Shown here one piece after another: positions 25,435 through 32,519 of a stretch of DNA of 64,000 bases; within the stretch, counting starts at the first letter, position 1; every line of letters begins with the position of its first letter. A program made the position numbers and the translations under genes. This DNA comes from JAGNLV01 sp964612145 (GTDB lineage Bacteria; Zixibacteria; MSB-5A5; GN15; FEB-12), in the NCBI GenBank assembly GCA_964612145.1, contig CAZTBP010000002.1:62001-126000 (forward strand), written 5' to 3'. Below the pieces are notes generated by a model that had not been told where the DNA came from, searched no databases, and saw only the letters and a list, made by a program, of their open reading frames with translations.

Positions 25435-25977
25435 CTATACCTCCTCGGCATTCTCGAGAATCTTGAGATGTAAATCCAGATCTGACTCTGAGTACAGGAC
25501 CATCCGAATATGCCGGATATGACTCAATCCCGGTATCGTATCGATAATCGTATTAATGGCGATTTGCGCAGCCGGCTCTACAGGAAAACCAAAAGCACCG
25601 GTTGAGATGGCCGGGAAGGCGATTGACTCCAGCGCGTGCTCGTCCGCCAGTCCCAAAGCATTTCGGTAACAATTAGCCAGTAACTCGTCAGACGGTTCGT
25701 CCCGGCCATACACGGGCCCGAGACAATGAATCACATGTTGGTTGGGTAGGTCGTGGGCCGATGTGATGACCGCCTGCCCTGGGCGAATAGGCGCTAGTGG
25801 ACGACACTCTTCTTCCAGCCCCGGTCCGGCGGCACGGTGGATGGCGCCGGCCACACCGCCGCCGATTCGAAGTTGCGCGTTGGCGGCATTTACAATCGCA
25901 TCCATATCGGGCTGATCGGCAATGTCGCCCTGTTGACATTCAATTGTTATCTCATTTTGATTTCGCACAGTAATCAT
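25435..25977 (-). CDS. Macro-domain protein, ADP-ribose binding/hydrolase type
   Basis: 180 residues forming a single macro domain. ADP-ribose-binding landmarks are present: DMDAIVNAANAQLRIGGGVA (the NAAN and GGGVA loop), VIHCLGPVYGRDEPS and AFPAISTGAFGFPVEPAA (the STGxxG phosphate loop). This is the MacroD/YmdB pattern that removes ADP-ribose from proteins, nucleic acids or O-acetyl-ADP-ribose. Start is ATG 25977 (MITVRNQNEI); GTG 25986 is an alternative. It is the first gene of a two-gene unit in the island, so a role in defence or toxin reversal is possible but not shown. Confidence 0.9.
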   Translation of the reverse strand: MITVRNQNEITIECQQGDIADQPDMDAIVNAANAQLRIGGGVAGAIHRAAGPGLEEECRPLAPIRPGQAVITSAHDLPNQHVIHCLGPVYGRDEPSDELLANCYRNALGLADEHALESIAFPAISTGAFGFPVEPAAQIAINTIIDTIPGLSHIRHIRMVLYSESDLDLHLKILENAEEV

Positions 25978-26203
25978 TTCAGGCACTCCCGGTCTTGGAA
26001 TACATCATCGACAGCACTTTTCGACCGTGCGGCCCTGTCGCCTCGTTTCAAGCTATAACACCGGTGACAACAGATGTTTCCCTTTTTCGGATTATTTGGC
26101 GCCTAAAGCGCGAGATGGAACCGACCTGAGAAGTGATTCCAATTTCTGAATGGACAAAGAAAGCCAATAGAGCCAACAAAACGCCGGATATTATAAGCGC
26201 CGG

Positions 26204-26896
26204 TCATGATGACTCTTTCTTCTGGACGACAATCTGAATCTGGGCCAGCGCTGGACCCAGCGTTTGGTCTATGGGAGCTCCCAGGAGATAGAAGAACCTG
26301 GCAATAGAACCGGTGACCTTGCTTCCGGTGAGGCCGAGGCGGCGAAATCTTCTCCGCCAGTGACTGTTCTCGAATCGTATGAATCGACCCCATTTCGTAC
26401 ATCCCCGTCTCATAAGCGTGTAGTCATATCCCGTATCTTGCCTCTCAGCACTCAGCATCACGGCATTCGGAAGTTCGCGGACCATTTGGTCAATGGCAAA
26501 AGACCTCTCTGTCAGAGCAGGAAACTGGGACAGTCGAAACGTGACTTTATGACCGGGATTAAACAAACTGGGGAAAACTCCCTGCTCGTAAAGTTCTTCA
26601 TCAGGCACAACAACAACCATGTAGCCACCGGGCTTTACAAGCGCCCACCACTGGGACAGCGCTGCAGTCGGATCTGTCATATGTTCAAGGCAATGTGAAC
26701 TATGGACACAATCATAGGAATTAGCCTCGCGGTACTCAAGAATACGCTCGGCATTACCATCGGGCTGGTCAAACGGCTCGGCGTGTGGAACGACGAGATC
26801 GTCTCCACATCCAATATCGATCACCCTTCCGGCGAAGTACAAGGAGAAGAATTCCTCGGTCCTGATTTTGTTTGTCTTTGAAGCTTCCTGGGGCAC
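26204..26896 (-). CDS. Class I SAM-dependent methyltransferase
   Basis: About 230 residues. SAM motif I is VIDIGCGDDLVVPHAEPF, followed by CVHSSHCLEHMTDPTAALSQ (methyltransferase type 11 style) and VKPGGYMVVVVPDEELYEQG. The C-terminal third is basic (SHWRRRFRRLGL). I place the start on the GTG at 26896 because AGGAG lies seven bases before it; the longer frame from a TTG at 26926 has no ribosome site. Such proteins occur in surface glycan and lipid pathways. No direct partner is adjacent. Confidence 0.85.
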   Translation of the reverse strand: MPQEASKTNKIRTEEFFSLYFAGRVIDIGCGDDLVVPHAEPFDQPDGNAERILEYREANSYDCVHSSHCLEHMTDPTAALSQWWALVKPGGYMVVVVPDEELYEQGVFPSLFNPGHKVTFRLSQFPALTERSFAIDQMVRELPNAVMLSAERQDTGYDYTLMRRGCTKWGRFIRFENSHWRRRFRRLGLTGSKVTGSIARFFYLLGAPIDQTLGPALAQIQIVVQKKESS

Positions 26897-27026
26897 TACA
26901 CCACTCCTTTCAGTTTGCGCCGACAATCAAGCCGATCTACTCAGGCTTCAATCTATAACAATACCTTCCCAACCAGTTCCTAAATTATTGCGCCATCACT
27001 AAAACGCTTGGAGGCAAATGCGAGTT

Positions 27027-27665
27027 TCAGTCGTCCGGTCCGCGATGTGACGTTGCCTCGTCATCAATCCAGTCCTCCTCTTCCCATGACATGCCACTAC
27101 GTCCGGGTACTTTCCTCGTCACCCCTGCTCGATAAAACGCACAGTTCTTGGGGCCGTAGCAGAAAGTTTCGAATCTGTACTTCTTCTTCCAAGGATTCCA
27201 TTGGTCGATGATGATCTCGACCGGCATTTGACTACCCCAGATGCACGAACTGCATTTCGAATCGAATGTCCTGGGATCGAGTCGACGGTGACCTCGACTT
27301 CGATACGTTTCGAAGTCCGGCGGTATGCCGAAGAACGGAGGAGGACTGGACTGTGGCAAATCGCCGACGTCCGTGATTTCAATCCTGCTGGCTTTGTAGT
27401 AGTCGGCTGTTTCGAGACGAGGGTCCGAGACGGGCACTGCTTGCCCGCGCACGATCATACCGACGCAAAACTCATGTTTGGCGTGCGTGCCGGTACCAAC
27501 TGCCACCTTGAACTCGCCTTGCTGATCCGCGGCCACACCATCTAATGCGAGGACGTATCCGAGGTAGTTATGGTATCGCTGGTCGAACGACCTTATCAGT
27601 CGGATGCGCGGTTGAACCGATACGATCCGACCCGACCAGGCAATATTATTGGTGCTACGGGCCAT
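27027..27665 (-). CDS. Orphan protein with CxxC motif and acidic tail
   Basis: 212 residues of unknown function. The N-terminal half reads as a small beta-barrel (NNIAWSGRIVSVQPRIRLIR, VGMIVRGQAVPVSDP). The C-terminal part has CSSCIWG, then FETFCYGPKNCAFY, giving four Cys that could bind a metal, followed by basic RKVPGRSGM and an acidic end (SWEEEDWIDDEATSHRGPDD). No signal peptide. The regular spacing of Cys suggests a zinc-ribbon-like or Fe-S fold. Located between the methyltransferase and the toxin-antitoxin pair. Confidence 0.72.
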   Translation of the reverse strand: MARSTNNIAWSGRIVSVQPRIRLIRSFDQRYHNYLGYVLALDGVAADQQGEFKVAVGTGTHAKHEFCVGMIVRGQAVPVSDPRLETADYYKASRIEITDVGDLPQSSPPPFFGIPPDFETYRSRGHRRLDPRTFDSKCSSCIWGSQMPVEIIIDQWNPWKKKYRFETFCYGPKNCAFYRAGVTRKVPGRSGMSWEEEDWIDDEATSHRGPDD

Positions 27666-27697
27666 TCCGATAAACGGTGTTGAAGCTGATTGAGCCG

Positions 27698-28033
27698 TTA
27701 TCTCGTCGCTGATGCTGCTGGTCTTTTGTCGCGGGCCGGCACAAACTTCACTTCGATGCGCTGGTTAAGCGCGGTTGCGATCCGCTGAAGCATGTTCAGT
27801 GAATGACCCGGATAATCGGCGTTCTCGAGCCTTGAAATGACTGACGGCGTGGTTTTCACCTTCGCGGCCAGCTCTTTCTGCGTCAGTTTGTGCTTTTGAC
27901 GAAGGCGATAAATATCTCGGGCAATCTTGGCGTTGACTCGTTCTTGGTCCAGGGCCGCTTGACGTTTGACGTCACCCTTATAGTAGCGGTCATGTAGAAT
28001 CCTGACCGCATCACTGGTTTTCTTCTTTTTCAT
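27698..28033 (-). CDS. HigA-type antitoxin, XRE helix-turn-helix
   Basis: 111 residues. The helix-turn-helix spans about 45-100: IYRLRQKHKLTQKELAAKV, TTPSVISRLENADYPGHSLN, MLQRIATALNQRIEVKFVP. This is the XRE/HigA pattern of antitoxins that neutralise their toxin and repress the operon. The N-terminus is Lys-rich. Start ATG 28033 follows AAGGA by nine bases; the toxin gene ends 5 bases before it. A 16-base palindrome upstream of the toxin is the probable operator. Confidence 0.88.
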   Translation of the reverse strand: MKKKKTSDAVRILHDRYYKGDVKRQAALDQERVNAKIARDIYRLRQKHKLTQKELAAKVKTTPSVISRLENADYPGHSLNMLQRIATALNQRIEVKFVPARDKRPAASATR

Positions 28034-28038
28034 TAGAA

Positions 28039-28407
28039 TCATTCCTTGTATGTGTGACGATCGGGCGACTCCCGGAATGCTTTGCGTCGCCTGATCGCAG
28101 TCTCGATTTGATTCTCCGGCACCTTCGCCTGCTGTTTCGAGAATCCGTGGGACAGCACAACCATCTGCCGACCGTGGAAGAAGTACAAAACCCGATAGTT
28201 GACGGACTGCGCCTTGACTCGAAATTCGTATATATCATCACGCAGGTAGTCCGTTTCCGGGCGACGAAGTTCGTGACCGAGTTCGCCAAGCCGTTCGAGC
28301 CGGACAACGATCTTGTCTTGCACCTTTTCCGTCAGTTTGTCGAACCACTTCAGAAAGGGCGCTGTACCATCACTCTCGCAATAAATGACTACTTCAGTCT
28401 TCGGCAC
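28039..28407 (-). CDS. HigB/Gp49-type toxin (RelE superfamily)
   Basis: 122 residues. Matches the phage-derived Gp49-like/HigB toxin family: APFLKWFDKLTEKVQDKIVV, LRRPETDYLRDDIYEFRVK, YRVLYFFHGRQMVVLSHGFSKQ and the final helix ENQIETAIRRRKAF. Members are ribosome-dependent mRNA endonucleases; the conserved basic/aromatic residues of the core are present, so it is probably active. Toxin first and antitoxin second is the HigBA order. Start ATG 28407. Confidence 0.88.
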   Translation of the reverse strand: MPKTEVVIYCESDGTAPFLKWFDKLTEKVQDKIVVRLERLGELGHELRRPETDYLRDDIYEFRVKAQSVNYRVLYFFHGRQMVVLSHGFSKQQAKVPENQIETAIRRRKAFRESPDRHTYKE

Positions 28408-28432
28408 TTATAACCTCAATCTACATGTAAAG

Positions 28433-28448
28433 TTCGCAAGTTTGCGAA
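28433..28448. promoter_or_regulatory. Palindromic operator of the HigBA pair
   Basis: Perfect inverted repeat TTCGCAA-GT-TTGCGAA, 25 bases before the toxin start. A consensus -35 box TTGACA lies next to it on the minus strand (28458-28453), so a repressor bound here would sit between -35 and the start point. Autoregulation by the HigA protein is inferred. Confidence 0.7.
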
Positions 28449-28527
28449 GTTTTGTCAAGACACAACCGTACATTCGCCGGATATATATGTAGTTTTCTTT
28501 GCAAAACAGACAGACACTTTCTAGTTG

Positions 28528-28644
28528 AAAATCAGAGGCTCTTTCGCGTAATTGAACTTAGCCATGAGACGTATAAAATCATATGGAGCCCAGGGAATCA
28601 CGCTCACCGTGATTTACACATCGAAAAAAAGGGCCTCTGATTTT
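28528..28644. repeat. 117-bp element with 17-bp inverted ends
   Basis: AAAATCAGAGGCTCTTT at the left end pairs with AAAGGGCCTCTGATTTT at the right end, one G-U pair. Inside lies a second perfect hairpin, AATCACG-CTCAC-CGTGATT. The right end runs into TTTTTTA, so transcription in the plus direction would end in a terminator-like structure. It could be a small structured RNA, a long terminator of the island, or a MITE. It lies just before the intact tRNA. Confidence 0.5.
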
Positions 28645-28696
28645 TTATGGCTCTGGCGAAAACGTGATACTGTAAGTTGTTGTGCGGCAACAAATA

Positions 28697-28737
28697 ATGC
28701 CCCCGTAGCTCATCTGGATAGAGCATCTGCCTTCTAA
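28697..28737 (+). repeat. Right attachment-like repeat inside tRNA-Arg
   Basis: Same 41 bases as 23868-23908; here the sequence continues into the full 3' half of the tRNA. Confidence 0.85.
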
Positions 28738-28772
28738 GCAGAGGGTAGCAGGTTCGAGTCCTGCCGGGGGTA
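28699..28772 (+). tRNA. tRNA-Arg (UCU)
   Basis: 74-nt cloverleaf. Acceptor GCCCCCG pairs with CGGGGGT (first pair G-U), D arm GCTCATCTGGATAGAGC, anticodon stem TCTGC/GCAGA around CTTCTAA (anticodon TCT), T arm GCAGGTTCGAGTCCTGC. No CCA encoded. Its 5' half is duplicated at 23868-23908. Confidence 0.95.
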
Positions 28773-28815
28773 TTCTTTCAGCATACGTTTCAAAACCCAA
28801 ATGTGGAGGGACCCC

Positions 28816-29151
28816 ATGATTATCAGAAAAATCGGACCGCTTTCGTGCGCCAAAGTCAGCGGGGTGTTGTACGCCCTGATGGGCCTGATATTAGGGGCCA
28901 TTTTCAGCCTCATTTCTCTCGGCACGGCTGCCGCTGGGCTTGACTCGGAAGGCGGATTGGGGTTTCTGTTCGGCGCTGCCGCTATTATCATCCTGCCGAT
29001 TTTCTACGGCATTCTCGGATTTATCGGCGGAGCCATCGGCGCCTGGCTATACAATCTCATCGCCGGCTGGATCGGCGGTATCGAAGTGGAATTTGAGCAG
29101 GACACCAATCAGCAACCACCCACAGTGGCCGACGCTCAACCGCAGGGATAA
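28816..29151 (+). CDS. Small membrane protein, DUF3566-like style
   Basis: 111 residues with two membrane segments (about 12-35 and 45-75), starting MIIRKIGPLSCAKVSGVLYA. The Gly/Ile-rich helices and basic N-terminus resemble the DUF3566-type transmembrane family. The C-terminal tail is acidic and Gln/Pro-rich. GGAGG six bases before the ATG fixes the start. Function unknown. It is the first gene right of the tRNA and a hairpin follows it. Confidence 0.75.
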   Translation: MIIRKIGPLSCAKVSGVLYALMGLILGAIFSLISLGTAAAGLDSEGGLGFLFGAAAIIILPIFYGILGFIGGAIGAWLYNLIAGWIGGIEVEFEQDTNQQPPTVADAQPQG

Positions 29152-29159
29152 GCCCGACG

Positions 29160-29215
29160 GCGTAGTTTGCAGTCGCTTCGATGATGGAGCCGCACTGCAA
29201 ACAGAACAACTACGC
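29160..29215 (+). terminator. Long imperfect hairpin after the small membrane protein
   Basis: GCGTA plus GTTTGCAGT on the left pairs with ACTGCAAAC and TACGC on the right, with an 8-base bulge and a loop of about 20, followed by TATTTTGTT. Probably a terminator of the preceding gene. Confidence 0.5.
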
Positions 29216-29588
29216 TATTTTGTTGACAACTTTCGGCTTTTCCTTATCGTAGTAGCGGGAACGGGGCAGGTGACTGCCCCCGCACGAACACTAGAGACTT
29301 TGAAAGGAGACACTTATGTTGGCCATTGTGAAAAATCGGGAAGGTATAACGTGCGCAGGAAATTCGCTTACGTAGCGACAGCCGGTCGACCGTAGACGTC
29401 GACCCGTTCTGCACCGACCTAATGTCCGCTCGACCCTCGGTCTGAGGCGGCTTCTTTTCCCCGTCCACTGAGACGCACGCTTTAACCTTCCCCCCTTCCG
29501 TCAAACGACACTAATCAACACTCTCGCGCGGTATGTCGTATATGCGGCTGCAGCAGTCGTAATTGAGTACCGCCGTGGAATTCAAAAT
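29216..29588. other. Structured non-coding stretch upstream of rsgA
   Basis: No supported gene. Two further perfect hairpins are present: GGGGCAG-GTGA-CTGCCCC at 29263-29280 and GGTCGAC-(7)-GTCGACC at 29384-29404. Between them a good Shine-Dalgarno sequence (AAAGGAGA) precedes a 19-codon ORF (29316-29375). This could be a dispersed intergenic repeat or a leader RNA. Confidence 0.4.
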
Positions 29589-30689
29589 ATGAGAGTTCTT
29601 ACCATGGACTTATCTGATTTAGGGTGGATGCCGTATTTTGAAGCGCTCTTTGAACCGCACCGCGACAACGGCCTCTCCCCCGGACGTATCTCCAAGCAGC
29701 ACCGGGGCCGGCACTGGATCCTGACCGAGTCCGGCGAAGTGACTGCTGAAGTCTCGGGACGGTTCCGCCACGGGGCCGCAAGCCCCGCTGACTATCCGGC
29801 GGTCGGCGACTGGGTGGCACTGCAGCATACTGATAGTTCCTCAGGCTTGATCCACGCCGTGCTGCCCCGCCGCGGGGCAATCACTCGCAAGGTGGCCGGA
29901 GAAACGACCGAGGAGCAGGTGCTGGCTGCCAATGTTGATACCGCCTTTCTTGTCACCGGCCTGGACAACAACTACAATCTTCGGCGAATTGAACGCTACC
30001 TGACCACCGCGTGGGACGGTGGCGCCTTGCCGGTCATTGTGCTCAATAAGTCCGACCTGGCTGATGATCCGGTGGCTGTTGTCGACGAAGTACAGGCAGT
30101 CGCTGTCGGGGCGCCGGTACTTGCTGTCAGCGCCCTTGCGAACGACGGGATCGAACTGCTTACTGAATACCTGAAACCCGGAACGACGGCTGTCTTTCTG
30201 GGCTCCTCCGGGGTCGGTAAGTCGACCATCATTAATCGACTCCTCCGGGAAGATCGAATGAAAACCGGTGTAGTTCGACAGGGCGACAGTCGCGGACGCC
30301 ACACTACGACCCACCGGGAACTGCTGCTGCTACCTGGCGGCGGATTGTTGATCGACACACCGGGGATGCGCGAATTGCAGCTCTGGGCCGACGAGGACAG
30401 TCTGCGCCGGTCGTTCGATGACATTGACCACCTGGCCGAATCGTGTCGCTTTTCCGACTGCCGCCACGAACAGGAACCCGGATGCGCGGTCGTTGCCGCG
30501 GTCGAGTCAGGTGATCTTTCGACCAAACGATACGAGAGTTTTCTCAAACAACGAAAAGAGCTGGAGAATCTCGAACGTCGGAAGGATGTAGCGGCCCAGC
30601 GCCAGTATACCCGTCAGTGGGCAAAACGGATGCGAACGTATCACAAAGAACGCCGAAAGGTCTCCAGGATGGCCCGCGACGGACGATAG
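29589..30689 (+). CDS. rsgA: Ribosome small subunit-dependent GTPase RsgA
   Basis: 366 residues. N-terminal OB-fold (about 30-105, PAVGDWVALQHTD), circularly permuted GTPase with G4 VLNKSDLAD first, then G1 GSSGVGKSTIINRLL, switch GRHTTTHRELL and G3 LIDTPGMREL, and a C-terminal zinc domain with Cys-His-Cys (CRFSDCRHEQEPGC). It acts in maturation of the 30S subunit. Start at 29589; an in-frame ATG five codons later is equally possible. Basic C-terminal helix. Confidence 0.94.
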   Translation: MRVLTMDLSDLGWMPYFEALFEPHRDNGLSPGRISKQHRGRHWILTESGEVTAEVSGRFRHGAASPADYPAVGDWVALQHTDSSSGLIHAVLPRRGAITRKVAGETTEEQVLAANVDTAFLVTGLDNNYNLRRIERYLTTAWDGGALPVIVLNKSDLADDPVAVVDEVQAVAVGAPVLAVSALANDGIELLTEYLKPGTTAVFLGSSGVGKSTIINRLLREDRMKTGVVRQGDSRGRHTTTHRELLLLPGGGLLIDTPGMRELQLWADEDSLRRSFDDIDHLAESCRFSDCRHEQEPGCAVVAAVESGDLSTKRYESFLKQRKELENLERRKDVAAQRQYTRQWAKRMRTYHKERRKVSRMARDGR

Positions 30690-30808
30690 ACATCTGAGGG
30701 CGGGCACTCCCCACCCTTTTATTTTCGCTTTCGCTTGACGACCCGCACCAGCCCTCGTAGCCTTGCACCTATGTGCTTCGAAGCTTCCGTCAGGCTTGTC
30801 GTAGTGTG

Positions 30809-31780
30809 ATGCGGCGGCCCGTCATGCCACCCGGCCCCAACGAAACCGGTTCGCGCGGTGTCGGGTATCTCGTGGCTGTCATCTCCGCCATGGGAGCCGG
30901 AGCCGCGACAGTTGCCGGCAAATGGAATCTCGAGGCCATCAGCCCGCTTCTGATGAACTCCCTGATATTCTCCATCGCCACCGTTCTCCTTTCGGCGTGG
31001 GTTATCCCGGCCGGGACGCTCCGGCAGACCAAAGAGCTCGATCGAAAGGGCTGGTTCTGGCTCATGGCGTTCACGGTATCTTCCTGGCTGGCCATCTGGG
31101 CATACTGGTCCGGCGTGCAGCTGATGGATCCGACCCTGGCGGCTTTTCTTAACCGCTCGGAGGTTATGATCGCGATCCTGCTCGGAATCATCTTTCTTCG
31201 AGAGCGGTTCACCAGGATCGAAACTTTAGGCGCGATTTTGTCTGTCGCCGGCATTATCGTGATGCGTCTGACGCTCCGAATGGAATACAGCACGGGCTTC
31301 TGGCTGGTACTTTTGGGATCGTTCTTCTTTGGCATCACCGAGTTCATTTCCAAGATTGCAGTGCGCCATGTGCCGACCCTGTTGTTGATCTATATTCGCA
31401 ACGGTTTCCTTGCAATTGGATACTGGGTCGTCTTCATGGCCTCCGATGGGAGTTTCGAAGGCCTCGCTCGGGTGTGGCCCGGAGTGCTCCTCCTGGGATT
31501 TCTGGGGCCAATCCTTTCCCGCTACGCCTACCTGATAGCCCTGAAACGGTTGGAACTGTCCAAGGTCGCCGTGATTAGCCAGAGTCAGCCGGTCTGGGTC
31601 ATCGTAATTGCGATGACCCTGCTCGGTCAGCTTCCGACCTTGCGCGAAGCGGTCGGGGGCCTGCTGCTGACCCTCGGTACTATCGTTATGATCGCAGCCC
31701 GACGTCGACCGTTCGGGCGCAAGGGACCGAGCACGGTTCCACCCACTCCGGATGGACCGCTCAGTCGTCCCGCCCGGTAA
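30809..31780 (+). CDS. EamA/DMT-family transporter
   Basis: About 323 residues with ten predicted membrane helices in two EamA repeats. The first repeat ends with LNRSEVMIAILLGIIFLRER and the second with SQSQPVWVIVIAMTLLGQLP, the typical conserved ends of DMT exporters. Substrate unknown. The start is uncertain: ATG 30809 or 30824, or GTG 30773, none with a good ribosome site. A Pro/Arg-rich tail follows the last helix. The 3' end overlaps the convergent YCII gene by 20 bases. Confidence 0.88.
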   Translation: MRRPVMPPGPNETGSRGVGYLVAVISAMGAGAATVAGKWNLEAISPLLMNSLIFSIATVLLSAWVIPAGTLRQTKELDRKGWFWLMAFTVSSWLAIWAYWSGVQLMDPTLAAFLNRSEVMIAILLGIIFLRERFTRIETLGAILSVAGIIVMRLTLRMEYSTGFWLVLLGSFFFGITEFISKIAVRHVPTLLLIYIRNGFLAIGYWVVFMASDGSFEGLARVWPGVLLLGFLGPILSRYAYLIALKRLELSKVAVISQSQPVWVIVIAMTLLGQLPTLREAVGGLLLTLGTIVMIAARRRPFGRKGPSTVPPTPDGPLSRPAR

Positions 31781-32060
31781 TCATCGCCAGGCGAAACGGC
31801 AGCAGTTCACCGGTAAAGACGCCCTCGGAGATTGCCGGGTCGCCCTCCATGATCTCCTGCGCATCCCCTTCACTGCTGGCCACCACCAGCGCCAGCCCGA
31901 ACCGGGCATCGTCGACCCGACCTATCATCAGCACCCTACCGTCAGCAAACTGCTGTTTGAGGTAGTCAAAGTGCCGCCCAATTATCGCTGCTTCTGTGTC
32001 GGTGGCGTCGTCGGCAAACGTCGGACGTGGCGGTCGATATTGGATGAGATAATGTTCCAT
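31761..32060 (-). CDS. YCII-domain protein
   Basis: 99 residues, one YCII domain: starts MEHYLIQYRPPRPTF, with central FADGRVLMIGRVDDARFGL and the family's AQEIMEGDPAISEGVFTGE, where the DP pair and preceding His region are typical of dimeric YciI-like proteins. Their biochemical role is mostly unknown; some act as small hydrolases or dehydrochlorinases. Compact, cytoplasmic. Confidence 0.85.
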   Translation of the reverse strand: MEHYLIQYRPPRPTFADDATDTEAAIIGRHFDYLKQQFADGRVLMIGRVDDARFGLALVVASSEGDAQEIMEGDPAISEGVFTGELLPFRLAMITGRDD

Positions 32061-32139
32061 CGCTGAAAGGGCCCTTGTTGGAAGTTAGAGGAGTTTTTTA
32101 GGAAGATAGGAAGCGCTGCAGAAATGGAAAACGAAAAAA

Positions 32140-32400
32140 TCAGTCTCCGGAGCCGGTGGCCCGTGCGGAATCAGAAAACCGATTAGTGCGAATAATCTCG
32201 GCGGCCCGCTCGTGCTCAGCCGGGGTCATGTTCCTGGGCACAAATTTGCCGCCGACCCGGGTGTAGATTTGGAAGCGCGCACAGTCCGTAAAGAGATTCT
32301 CGCAATAGATCCGCTTCATCCCGGCAATAGTCTGCGGAGAATATTGGGCAAGGCGGCCGTTAAAAAATGGGCACTTTTCGAAGTTTTCACATTTTGGCAT
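32140..32400 (-). CDS. Small cysteine-containing protein, unknown
   Basis: 86 residues with four Cys: MPKCENFEKCPFFNG, then RIYCENLFTDCARFQIY. The C-x5-C ... C-x6-C arrangement suggests a metal site; similar short MPKCEF-type proteins occur in many anaerobes as uncharacterised families. Cytoplasmic, basic middle, helical tail (MTPAEHERAAEIIRTNRF). No clear operon partner. Confidence 0.75.
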   Translation of the reverse strand: MPKCENFEKCPFFNGRLAQYSPQTIAGMKRIYCENLFTDCARFQIYTRVGGKFVPRNMTPAEHERAAEIIRTNRFSDSARATGSGD

Positions 32401-32519
32401 CGAGCTTGTCCCTACTCTATCGAAAACAAGTATAAACTTACTCCCACTTTGTTAGTATCGAACATTGCCCCGACCTTCTTTAAGCATTACTGACAGTTGA
32501 CACGTACTGTCAGGATGGC

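Noticed and set aside
26103..26402. 99-codon minus-strand frame below the methyltransferase gene
   Set aside because: Overlaps the real methyltransferase in another frame and reads as random sequence.
29316..29375. 19-codon ORF with a strong Shine-Dalgarno sequence
   Set aside because: Very short, no homology visible and inside a structured stretch; reported as part of the intergenic feature, not as a gene.
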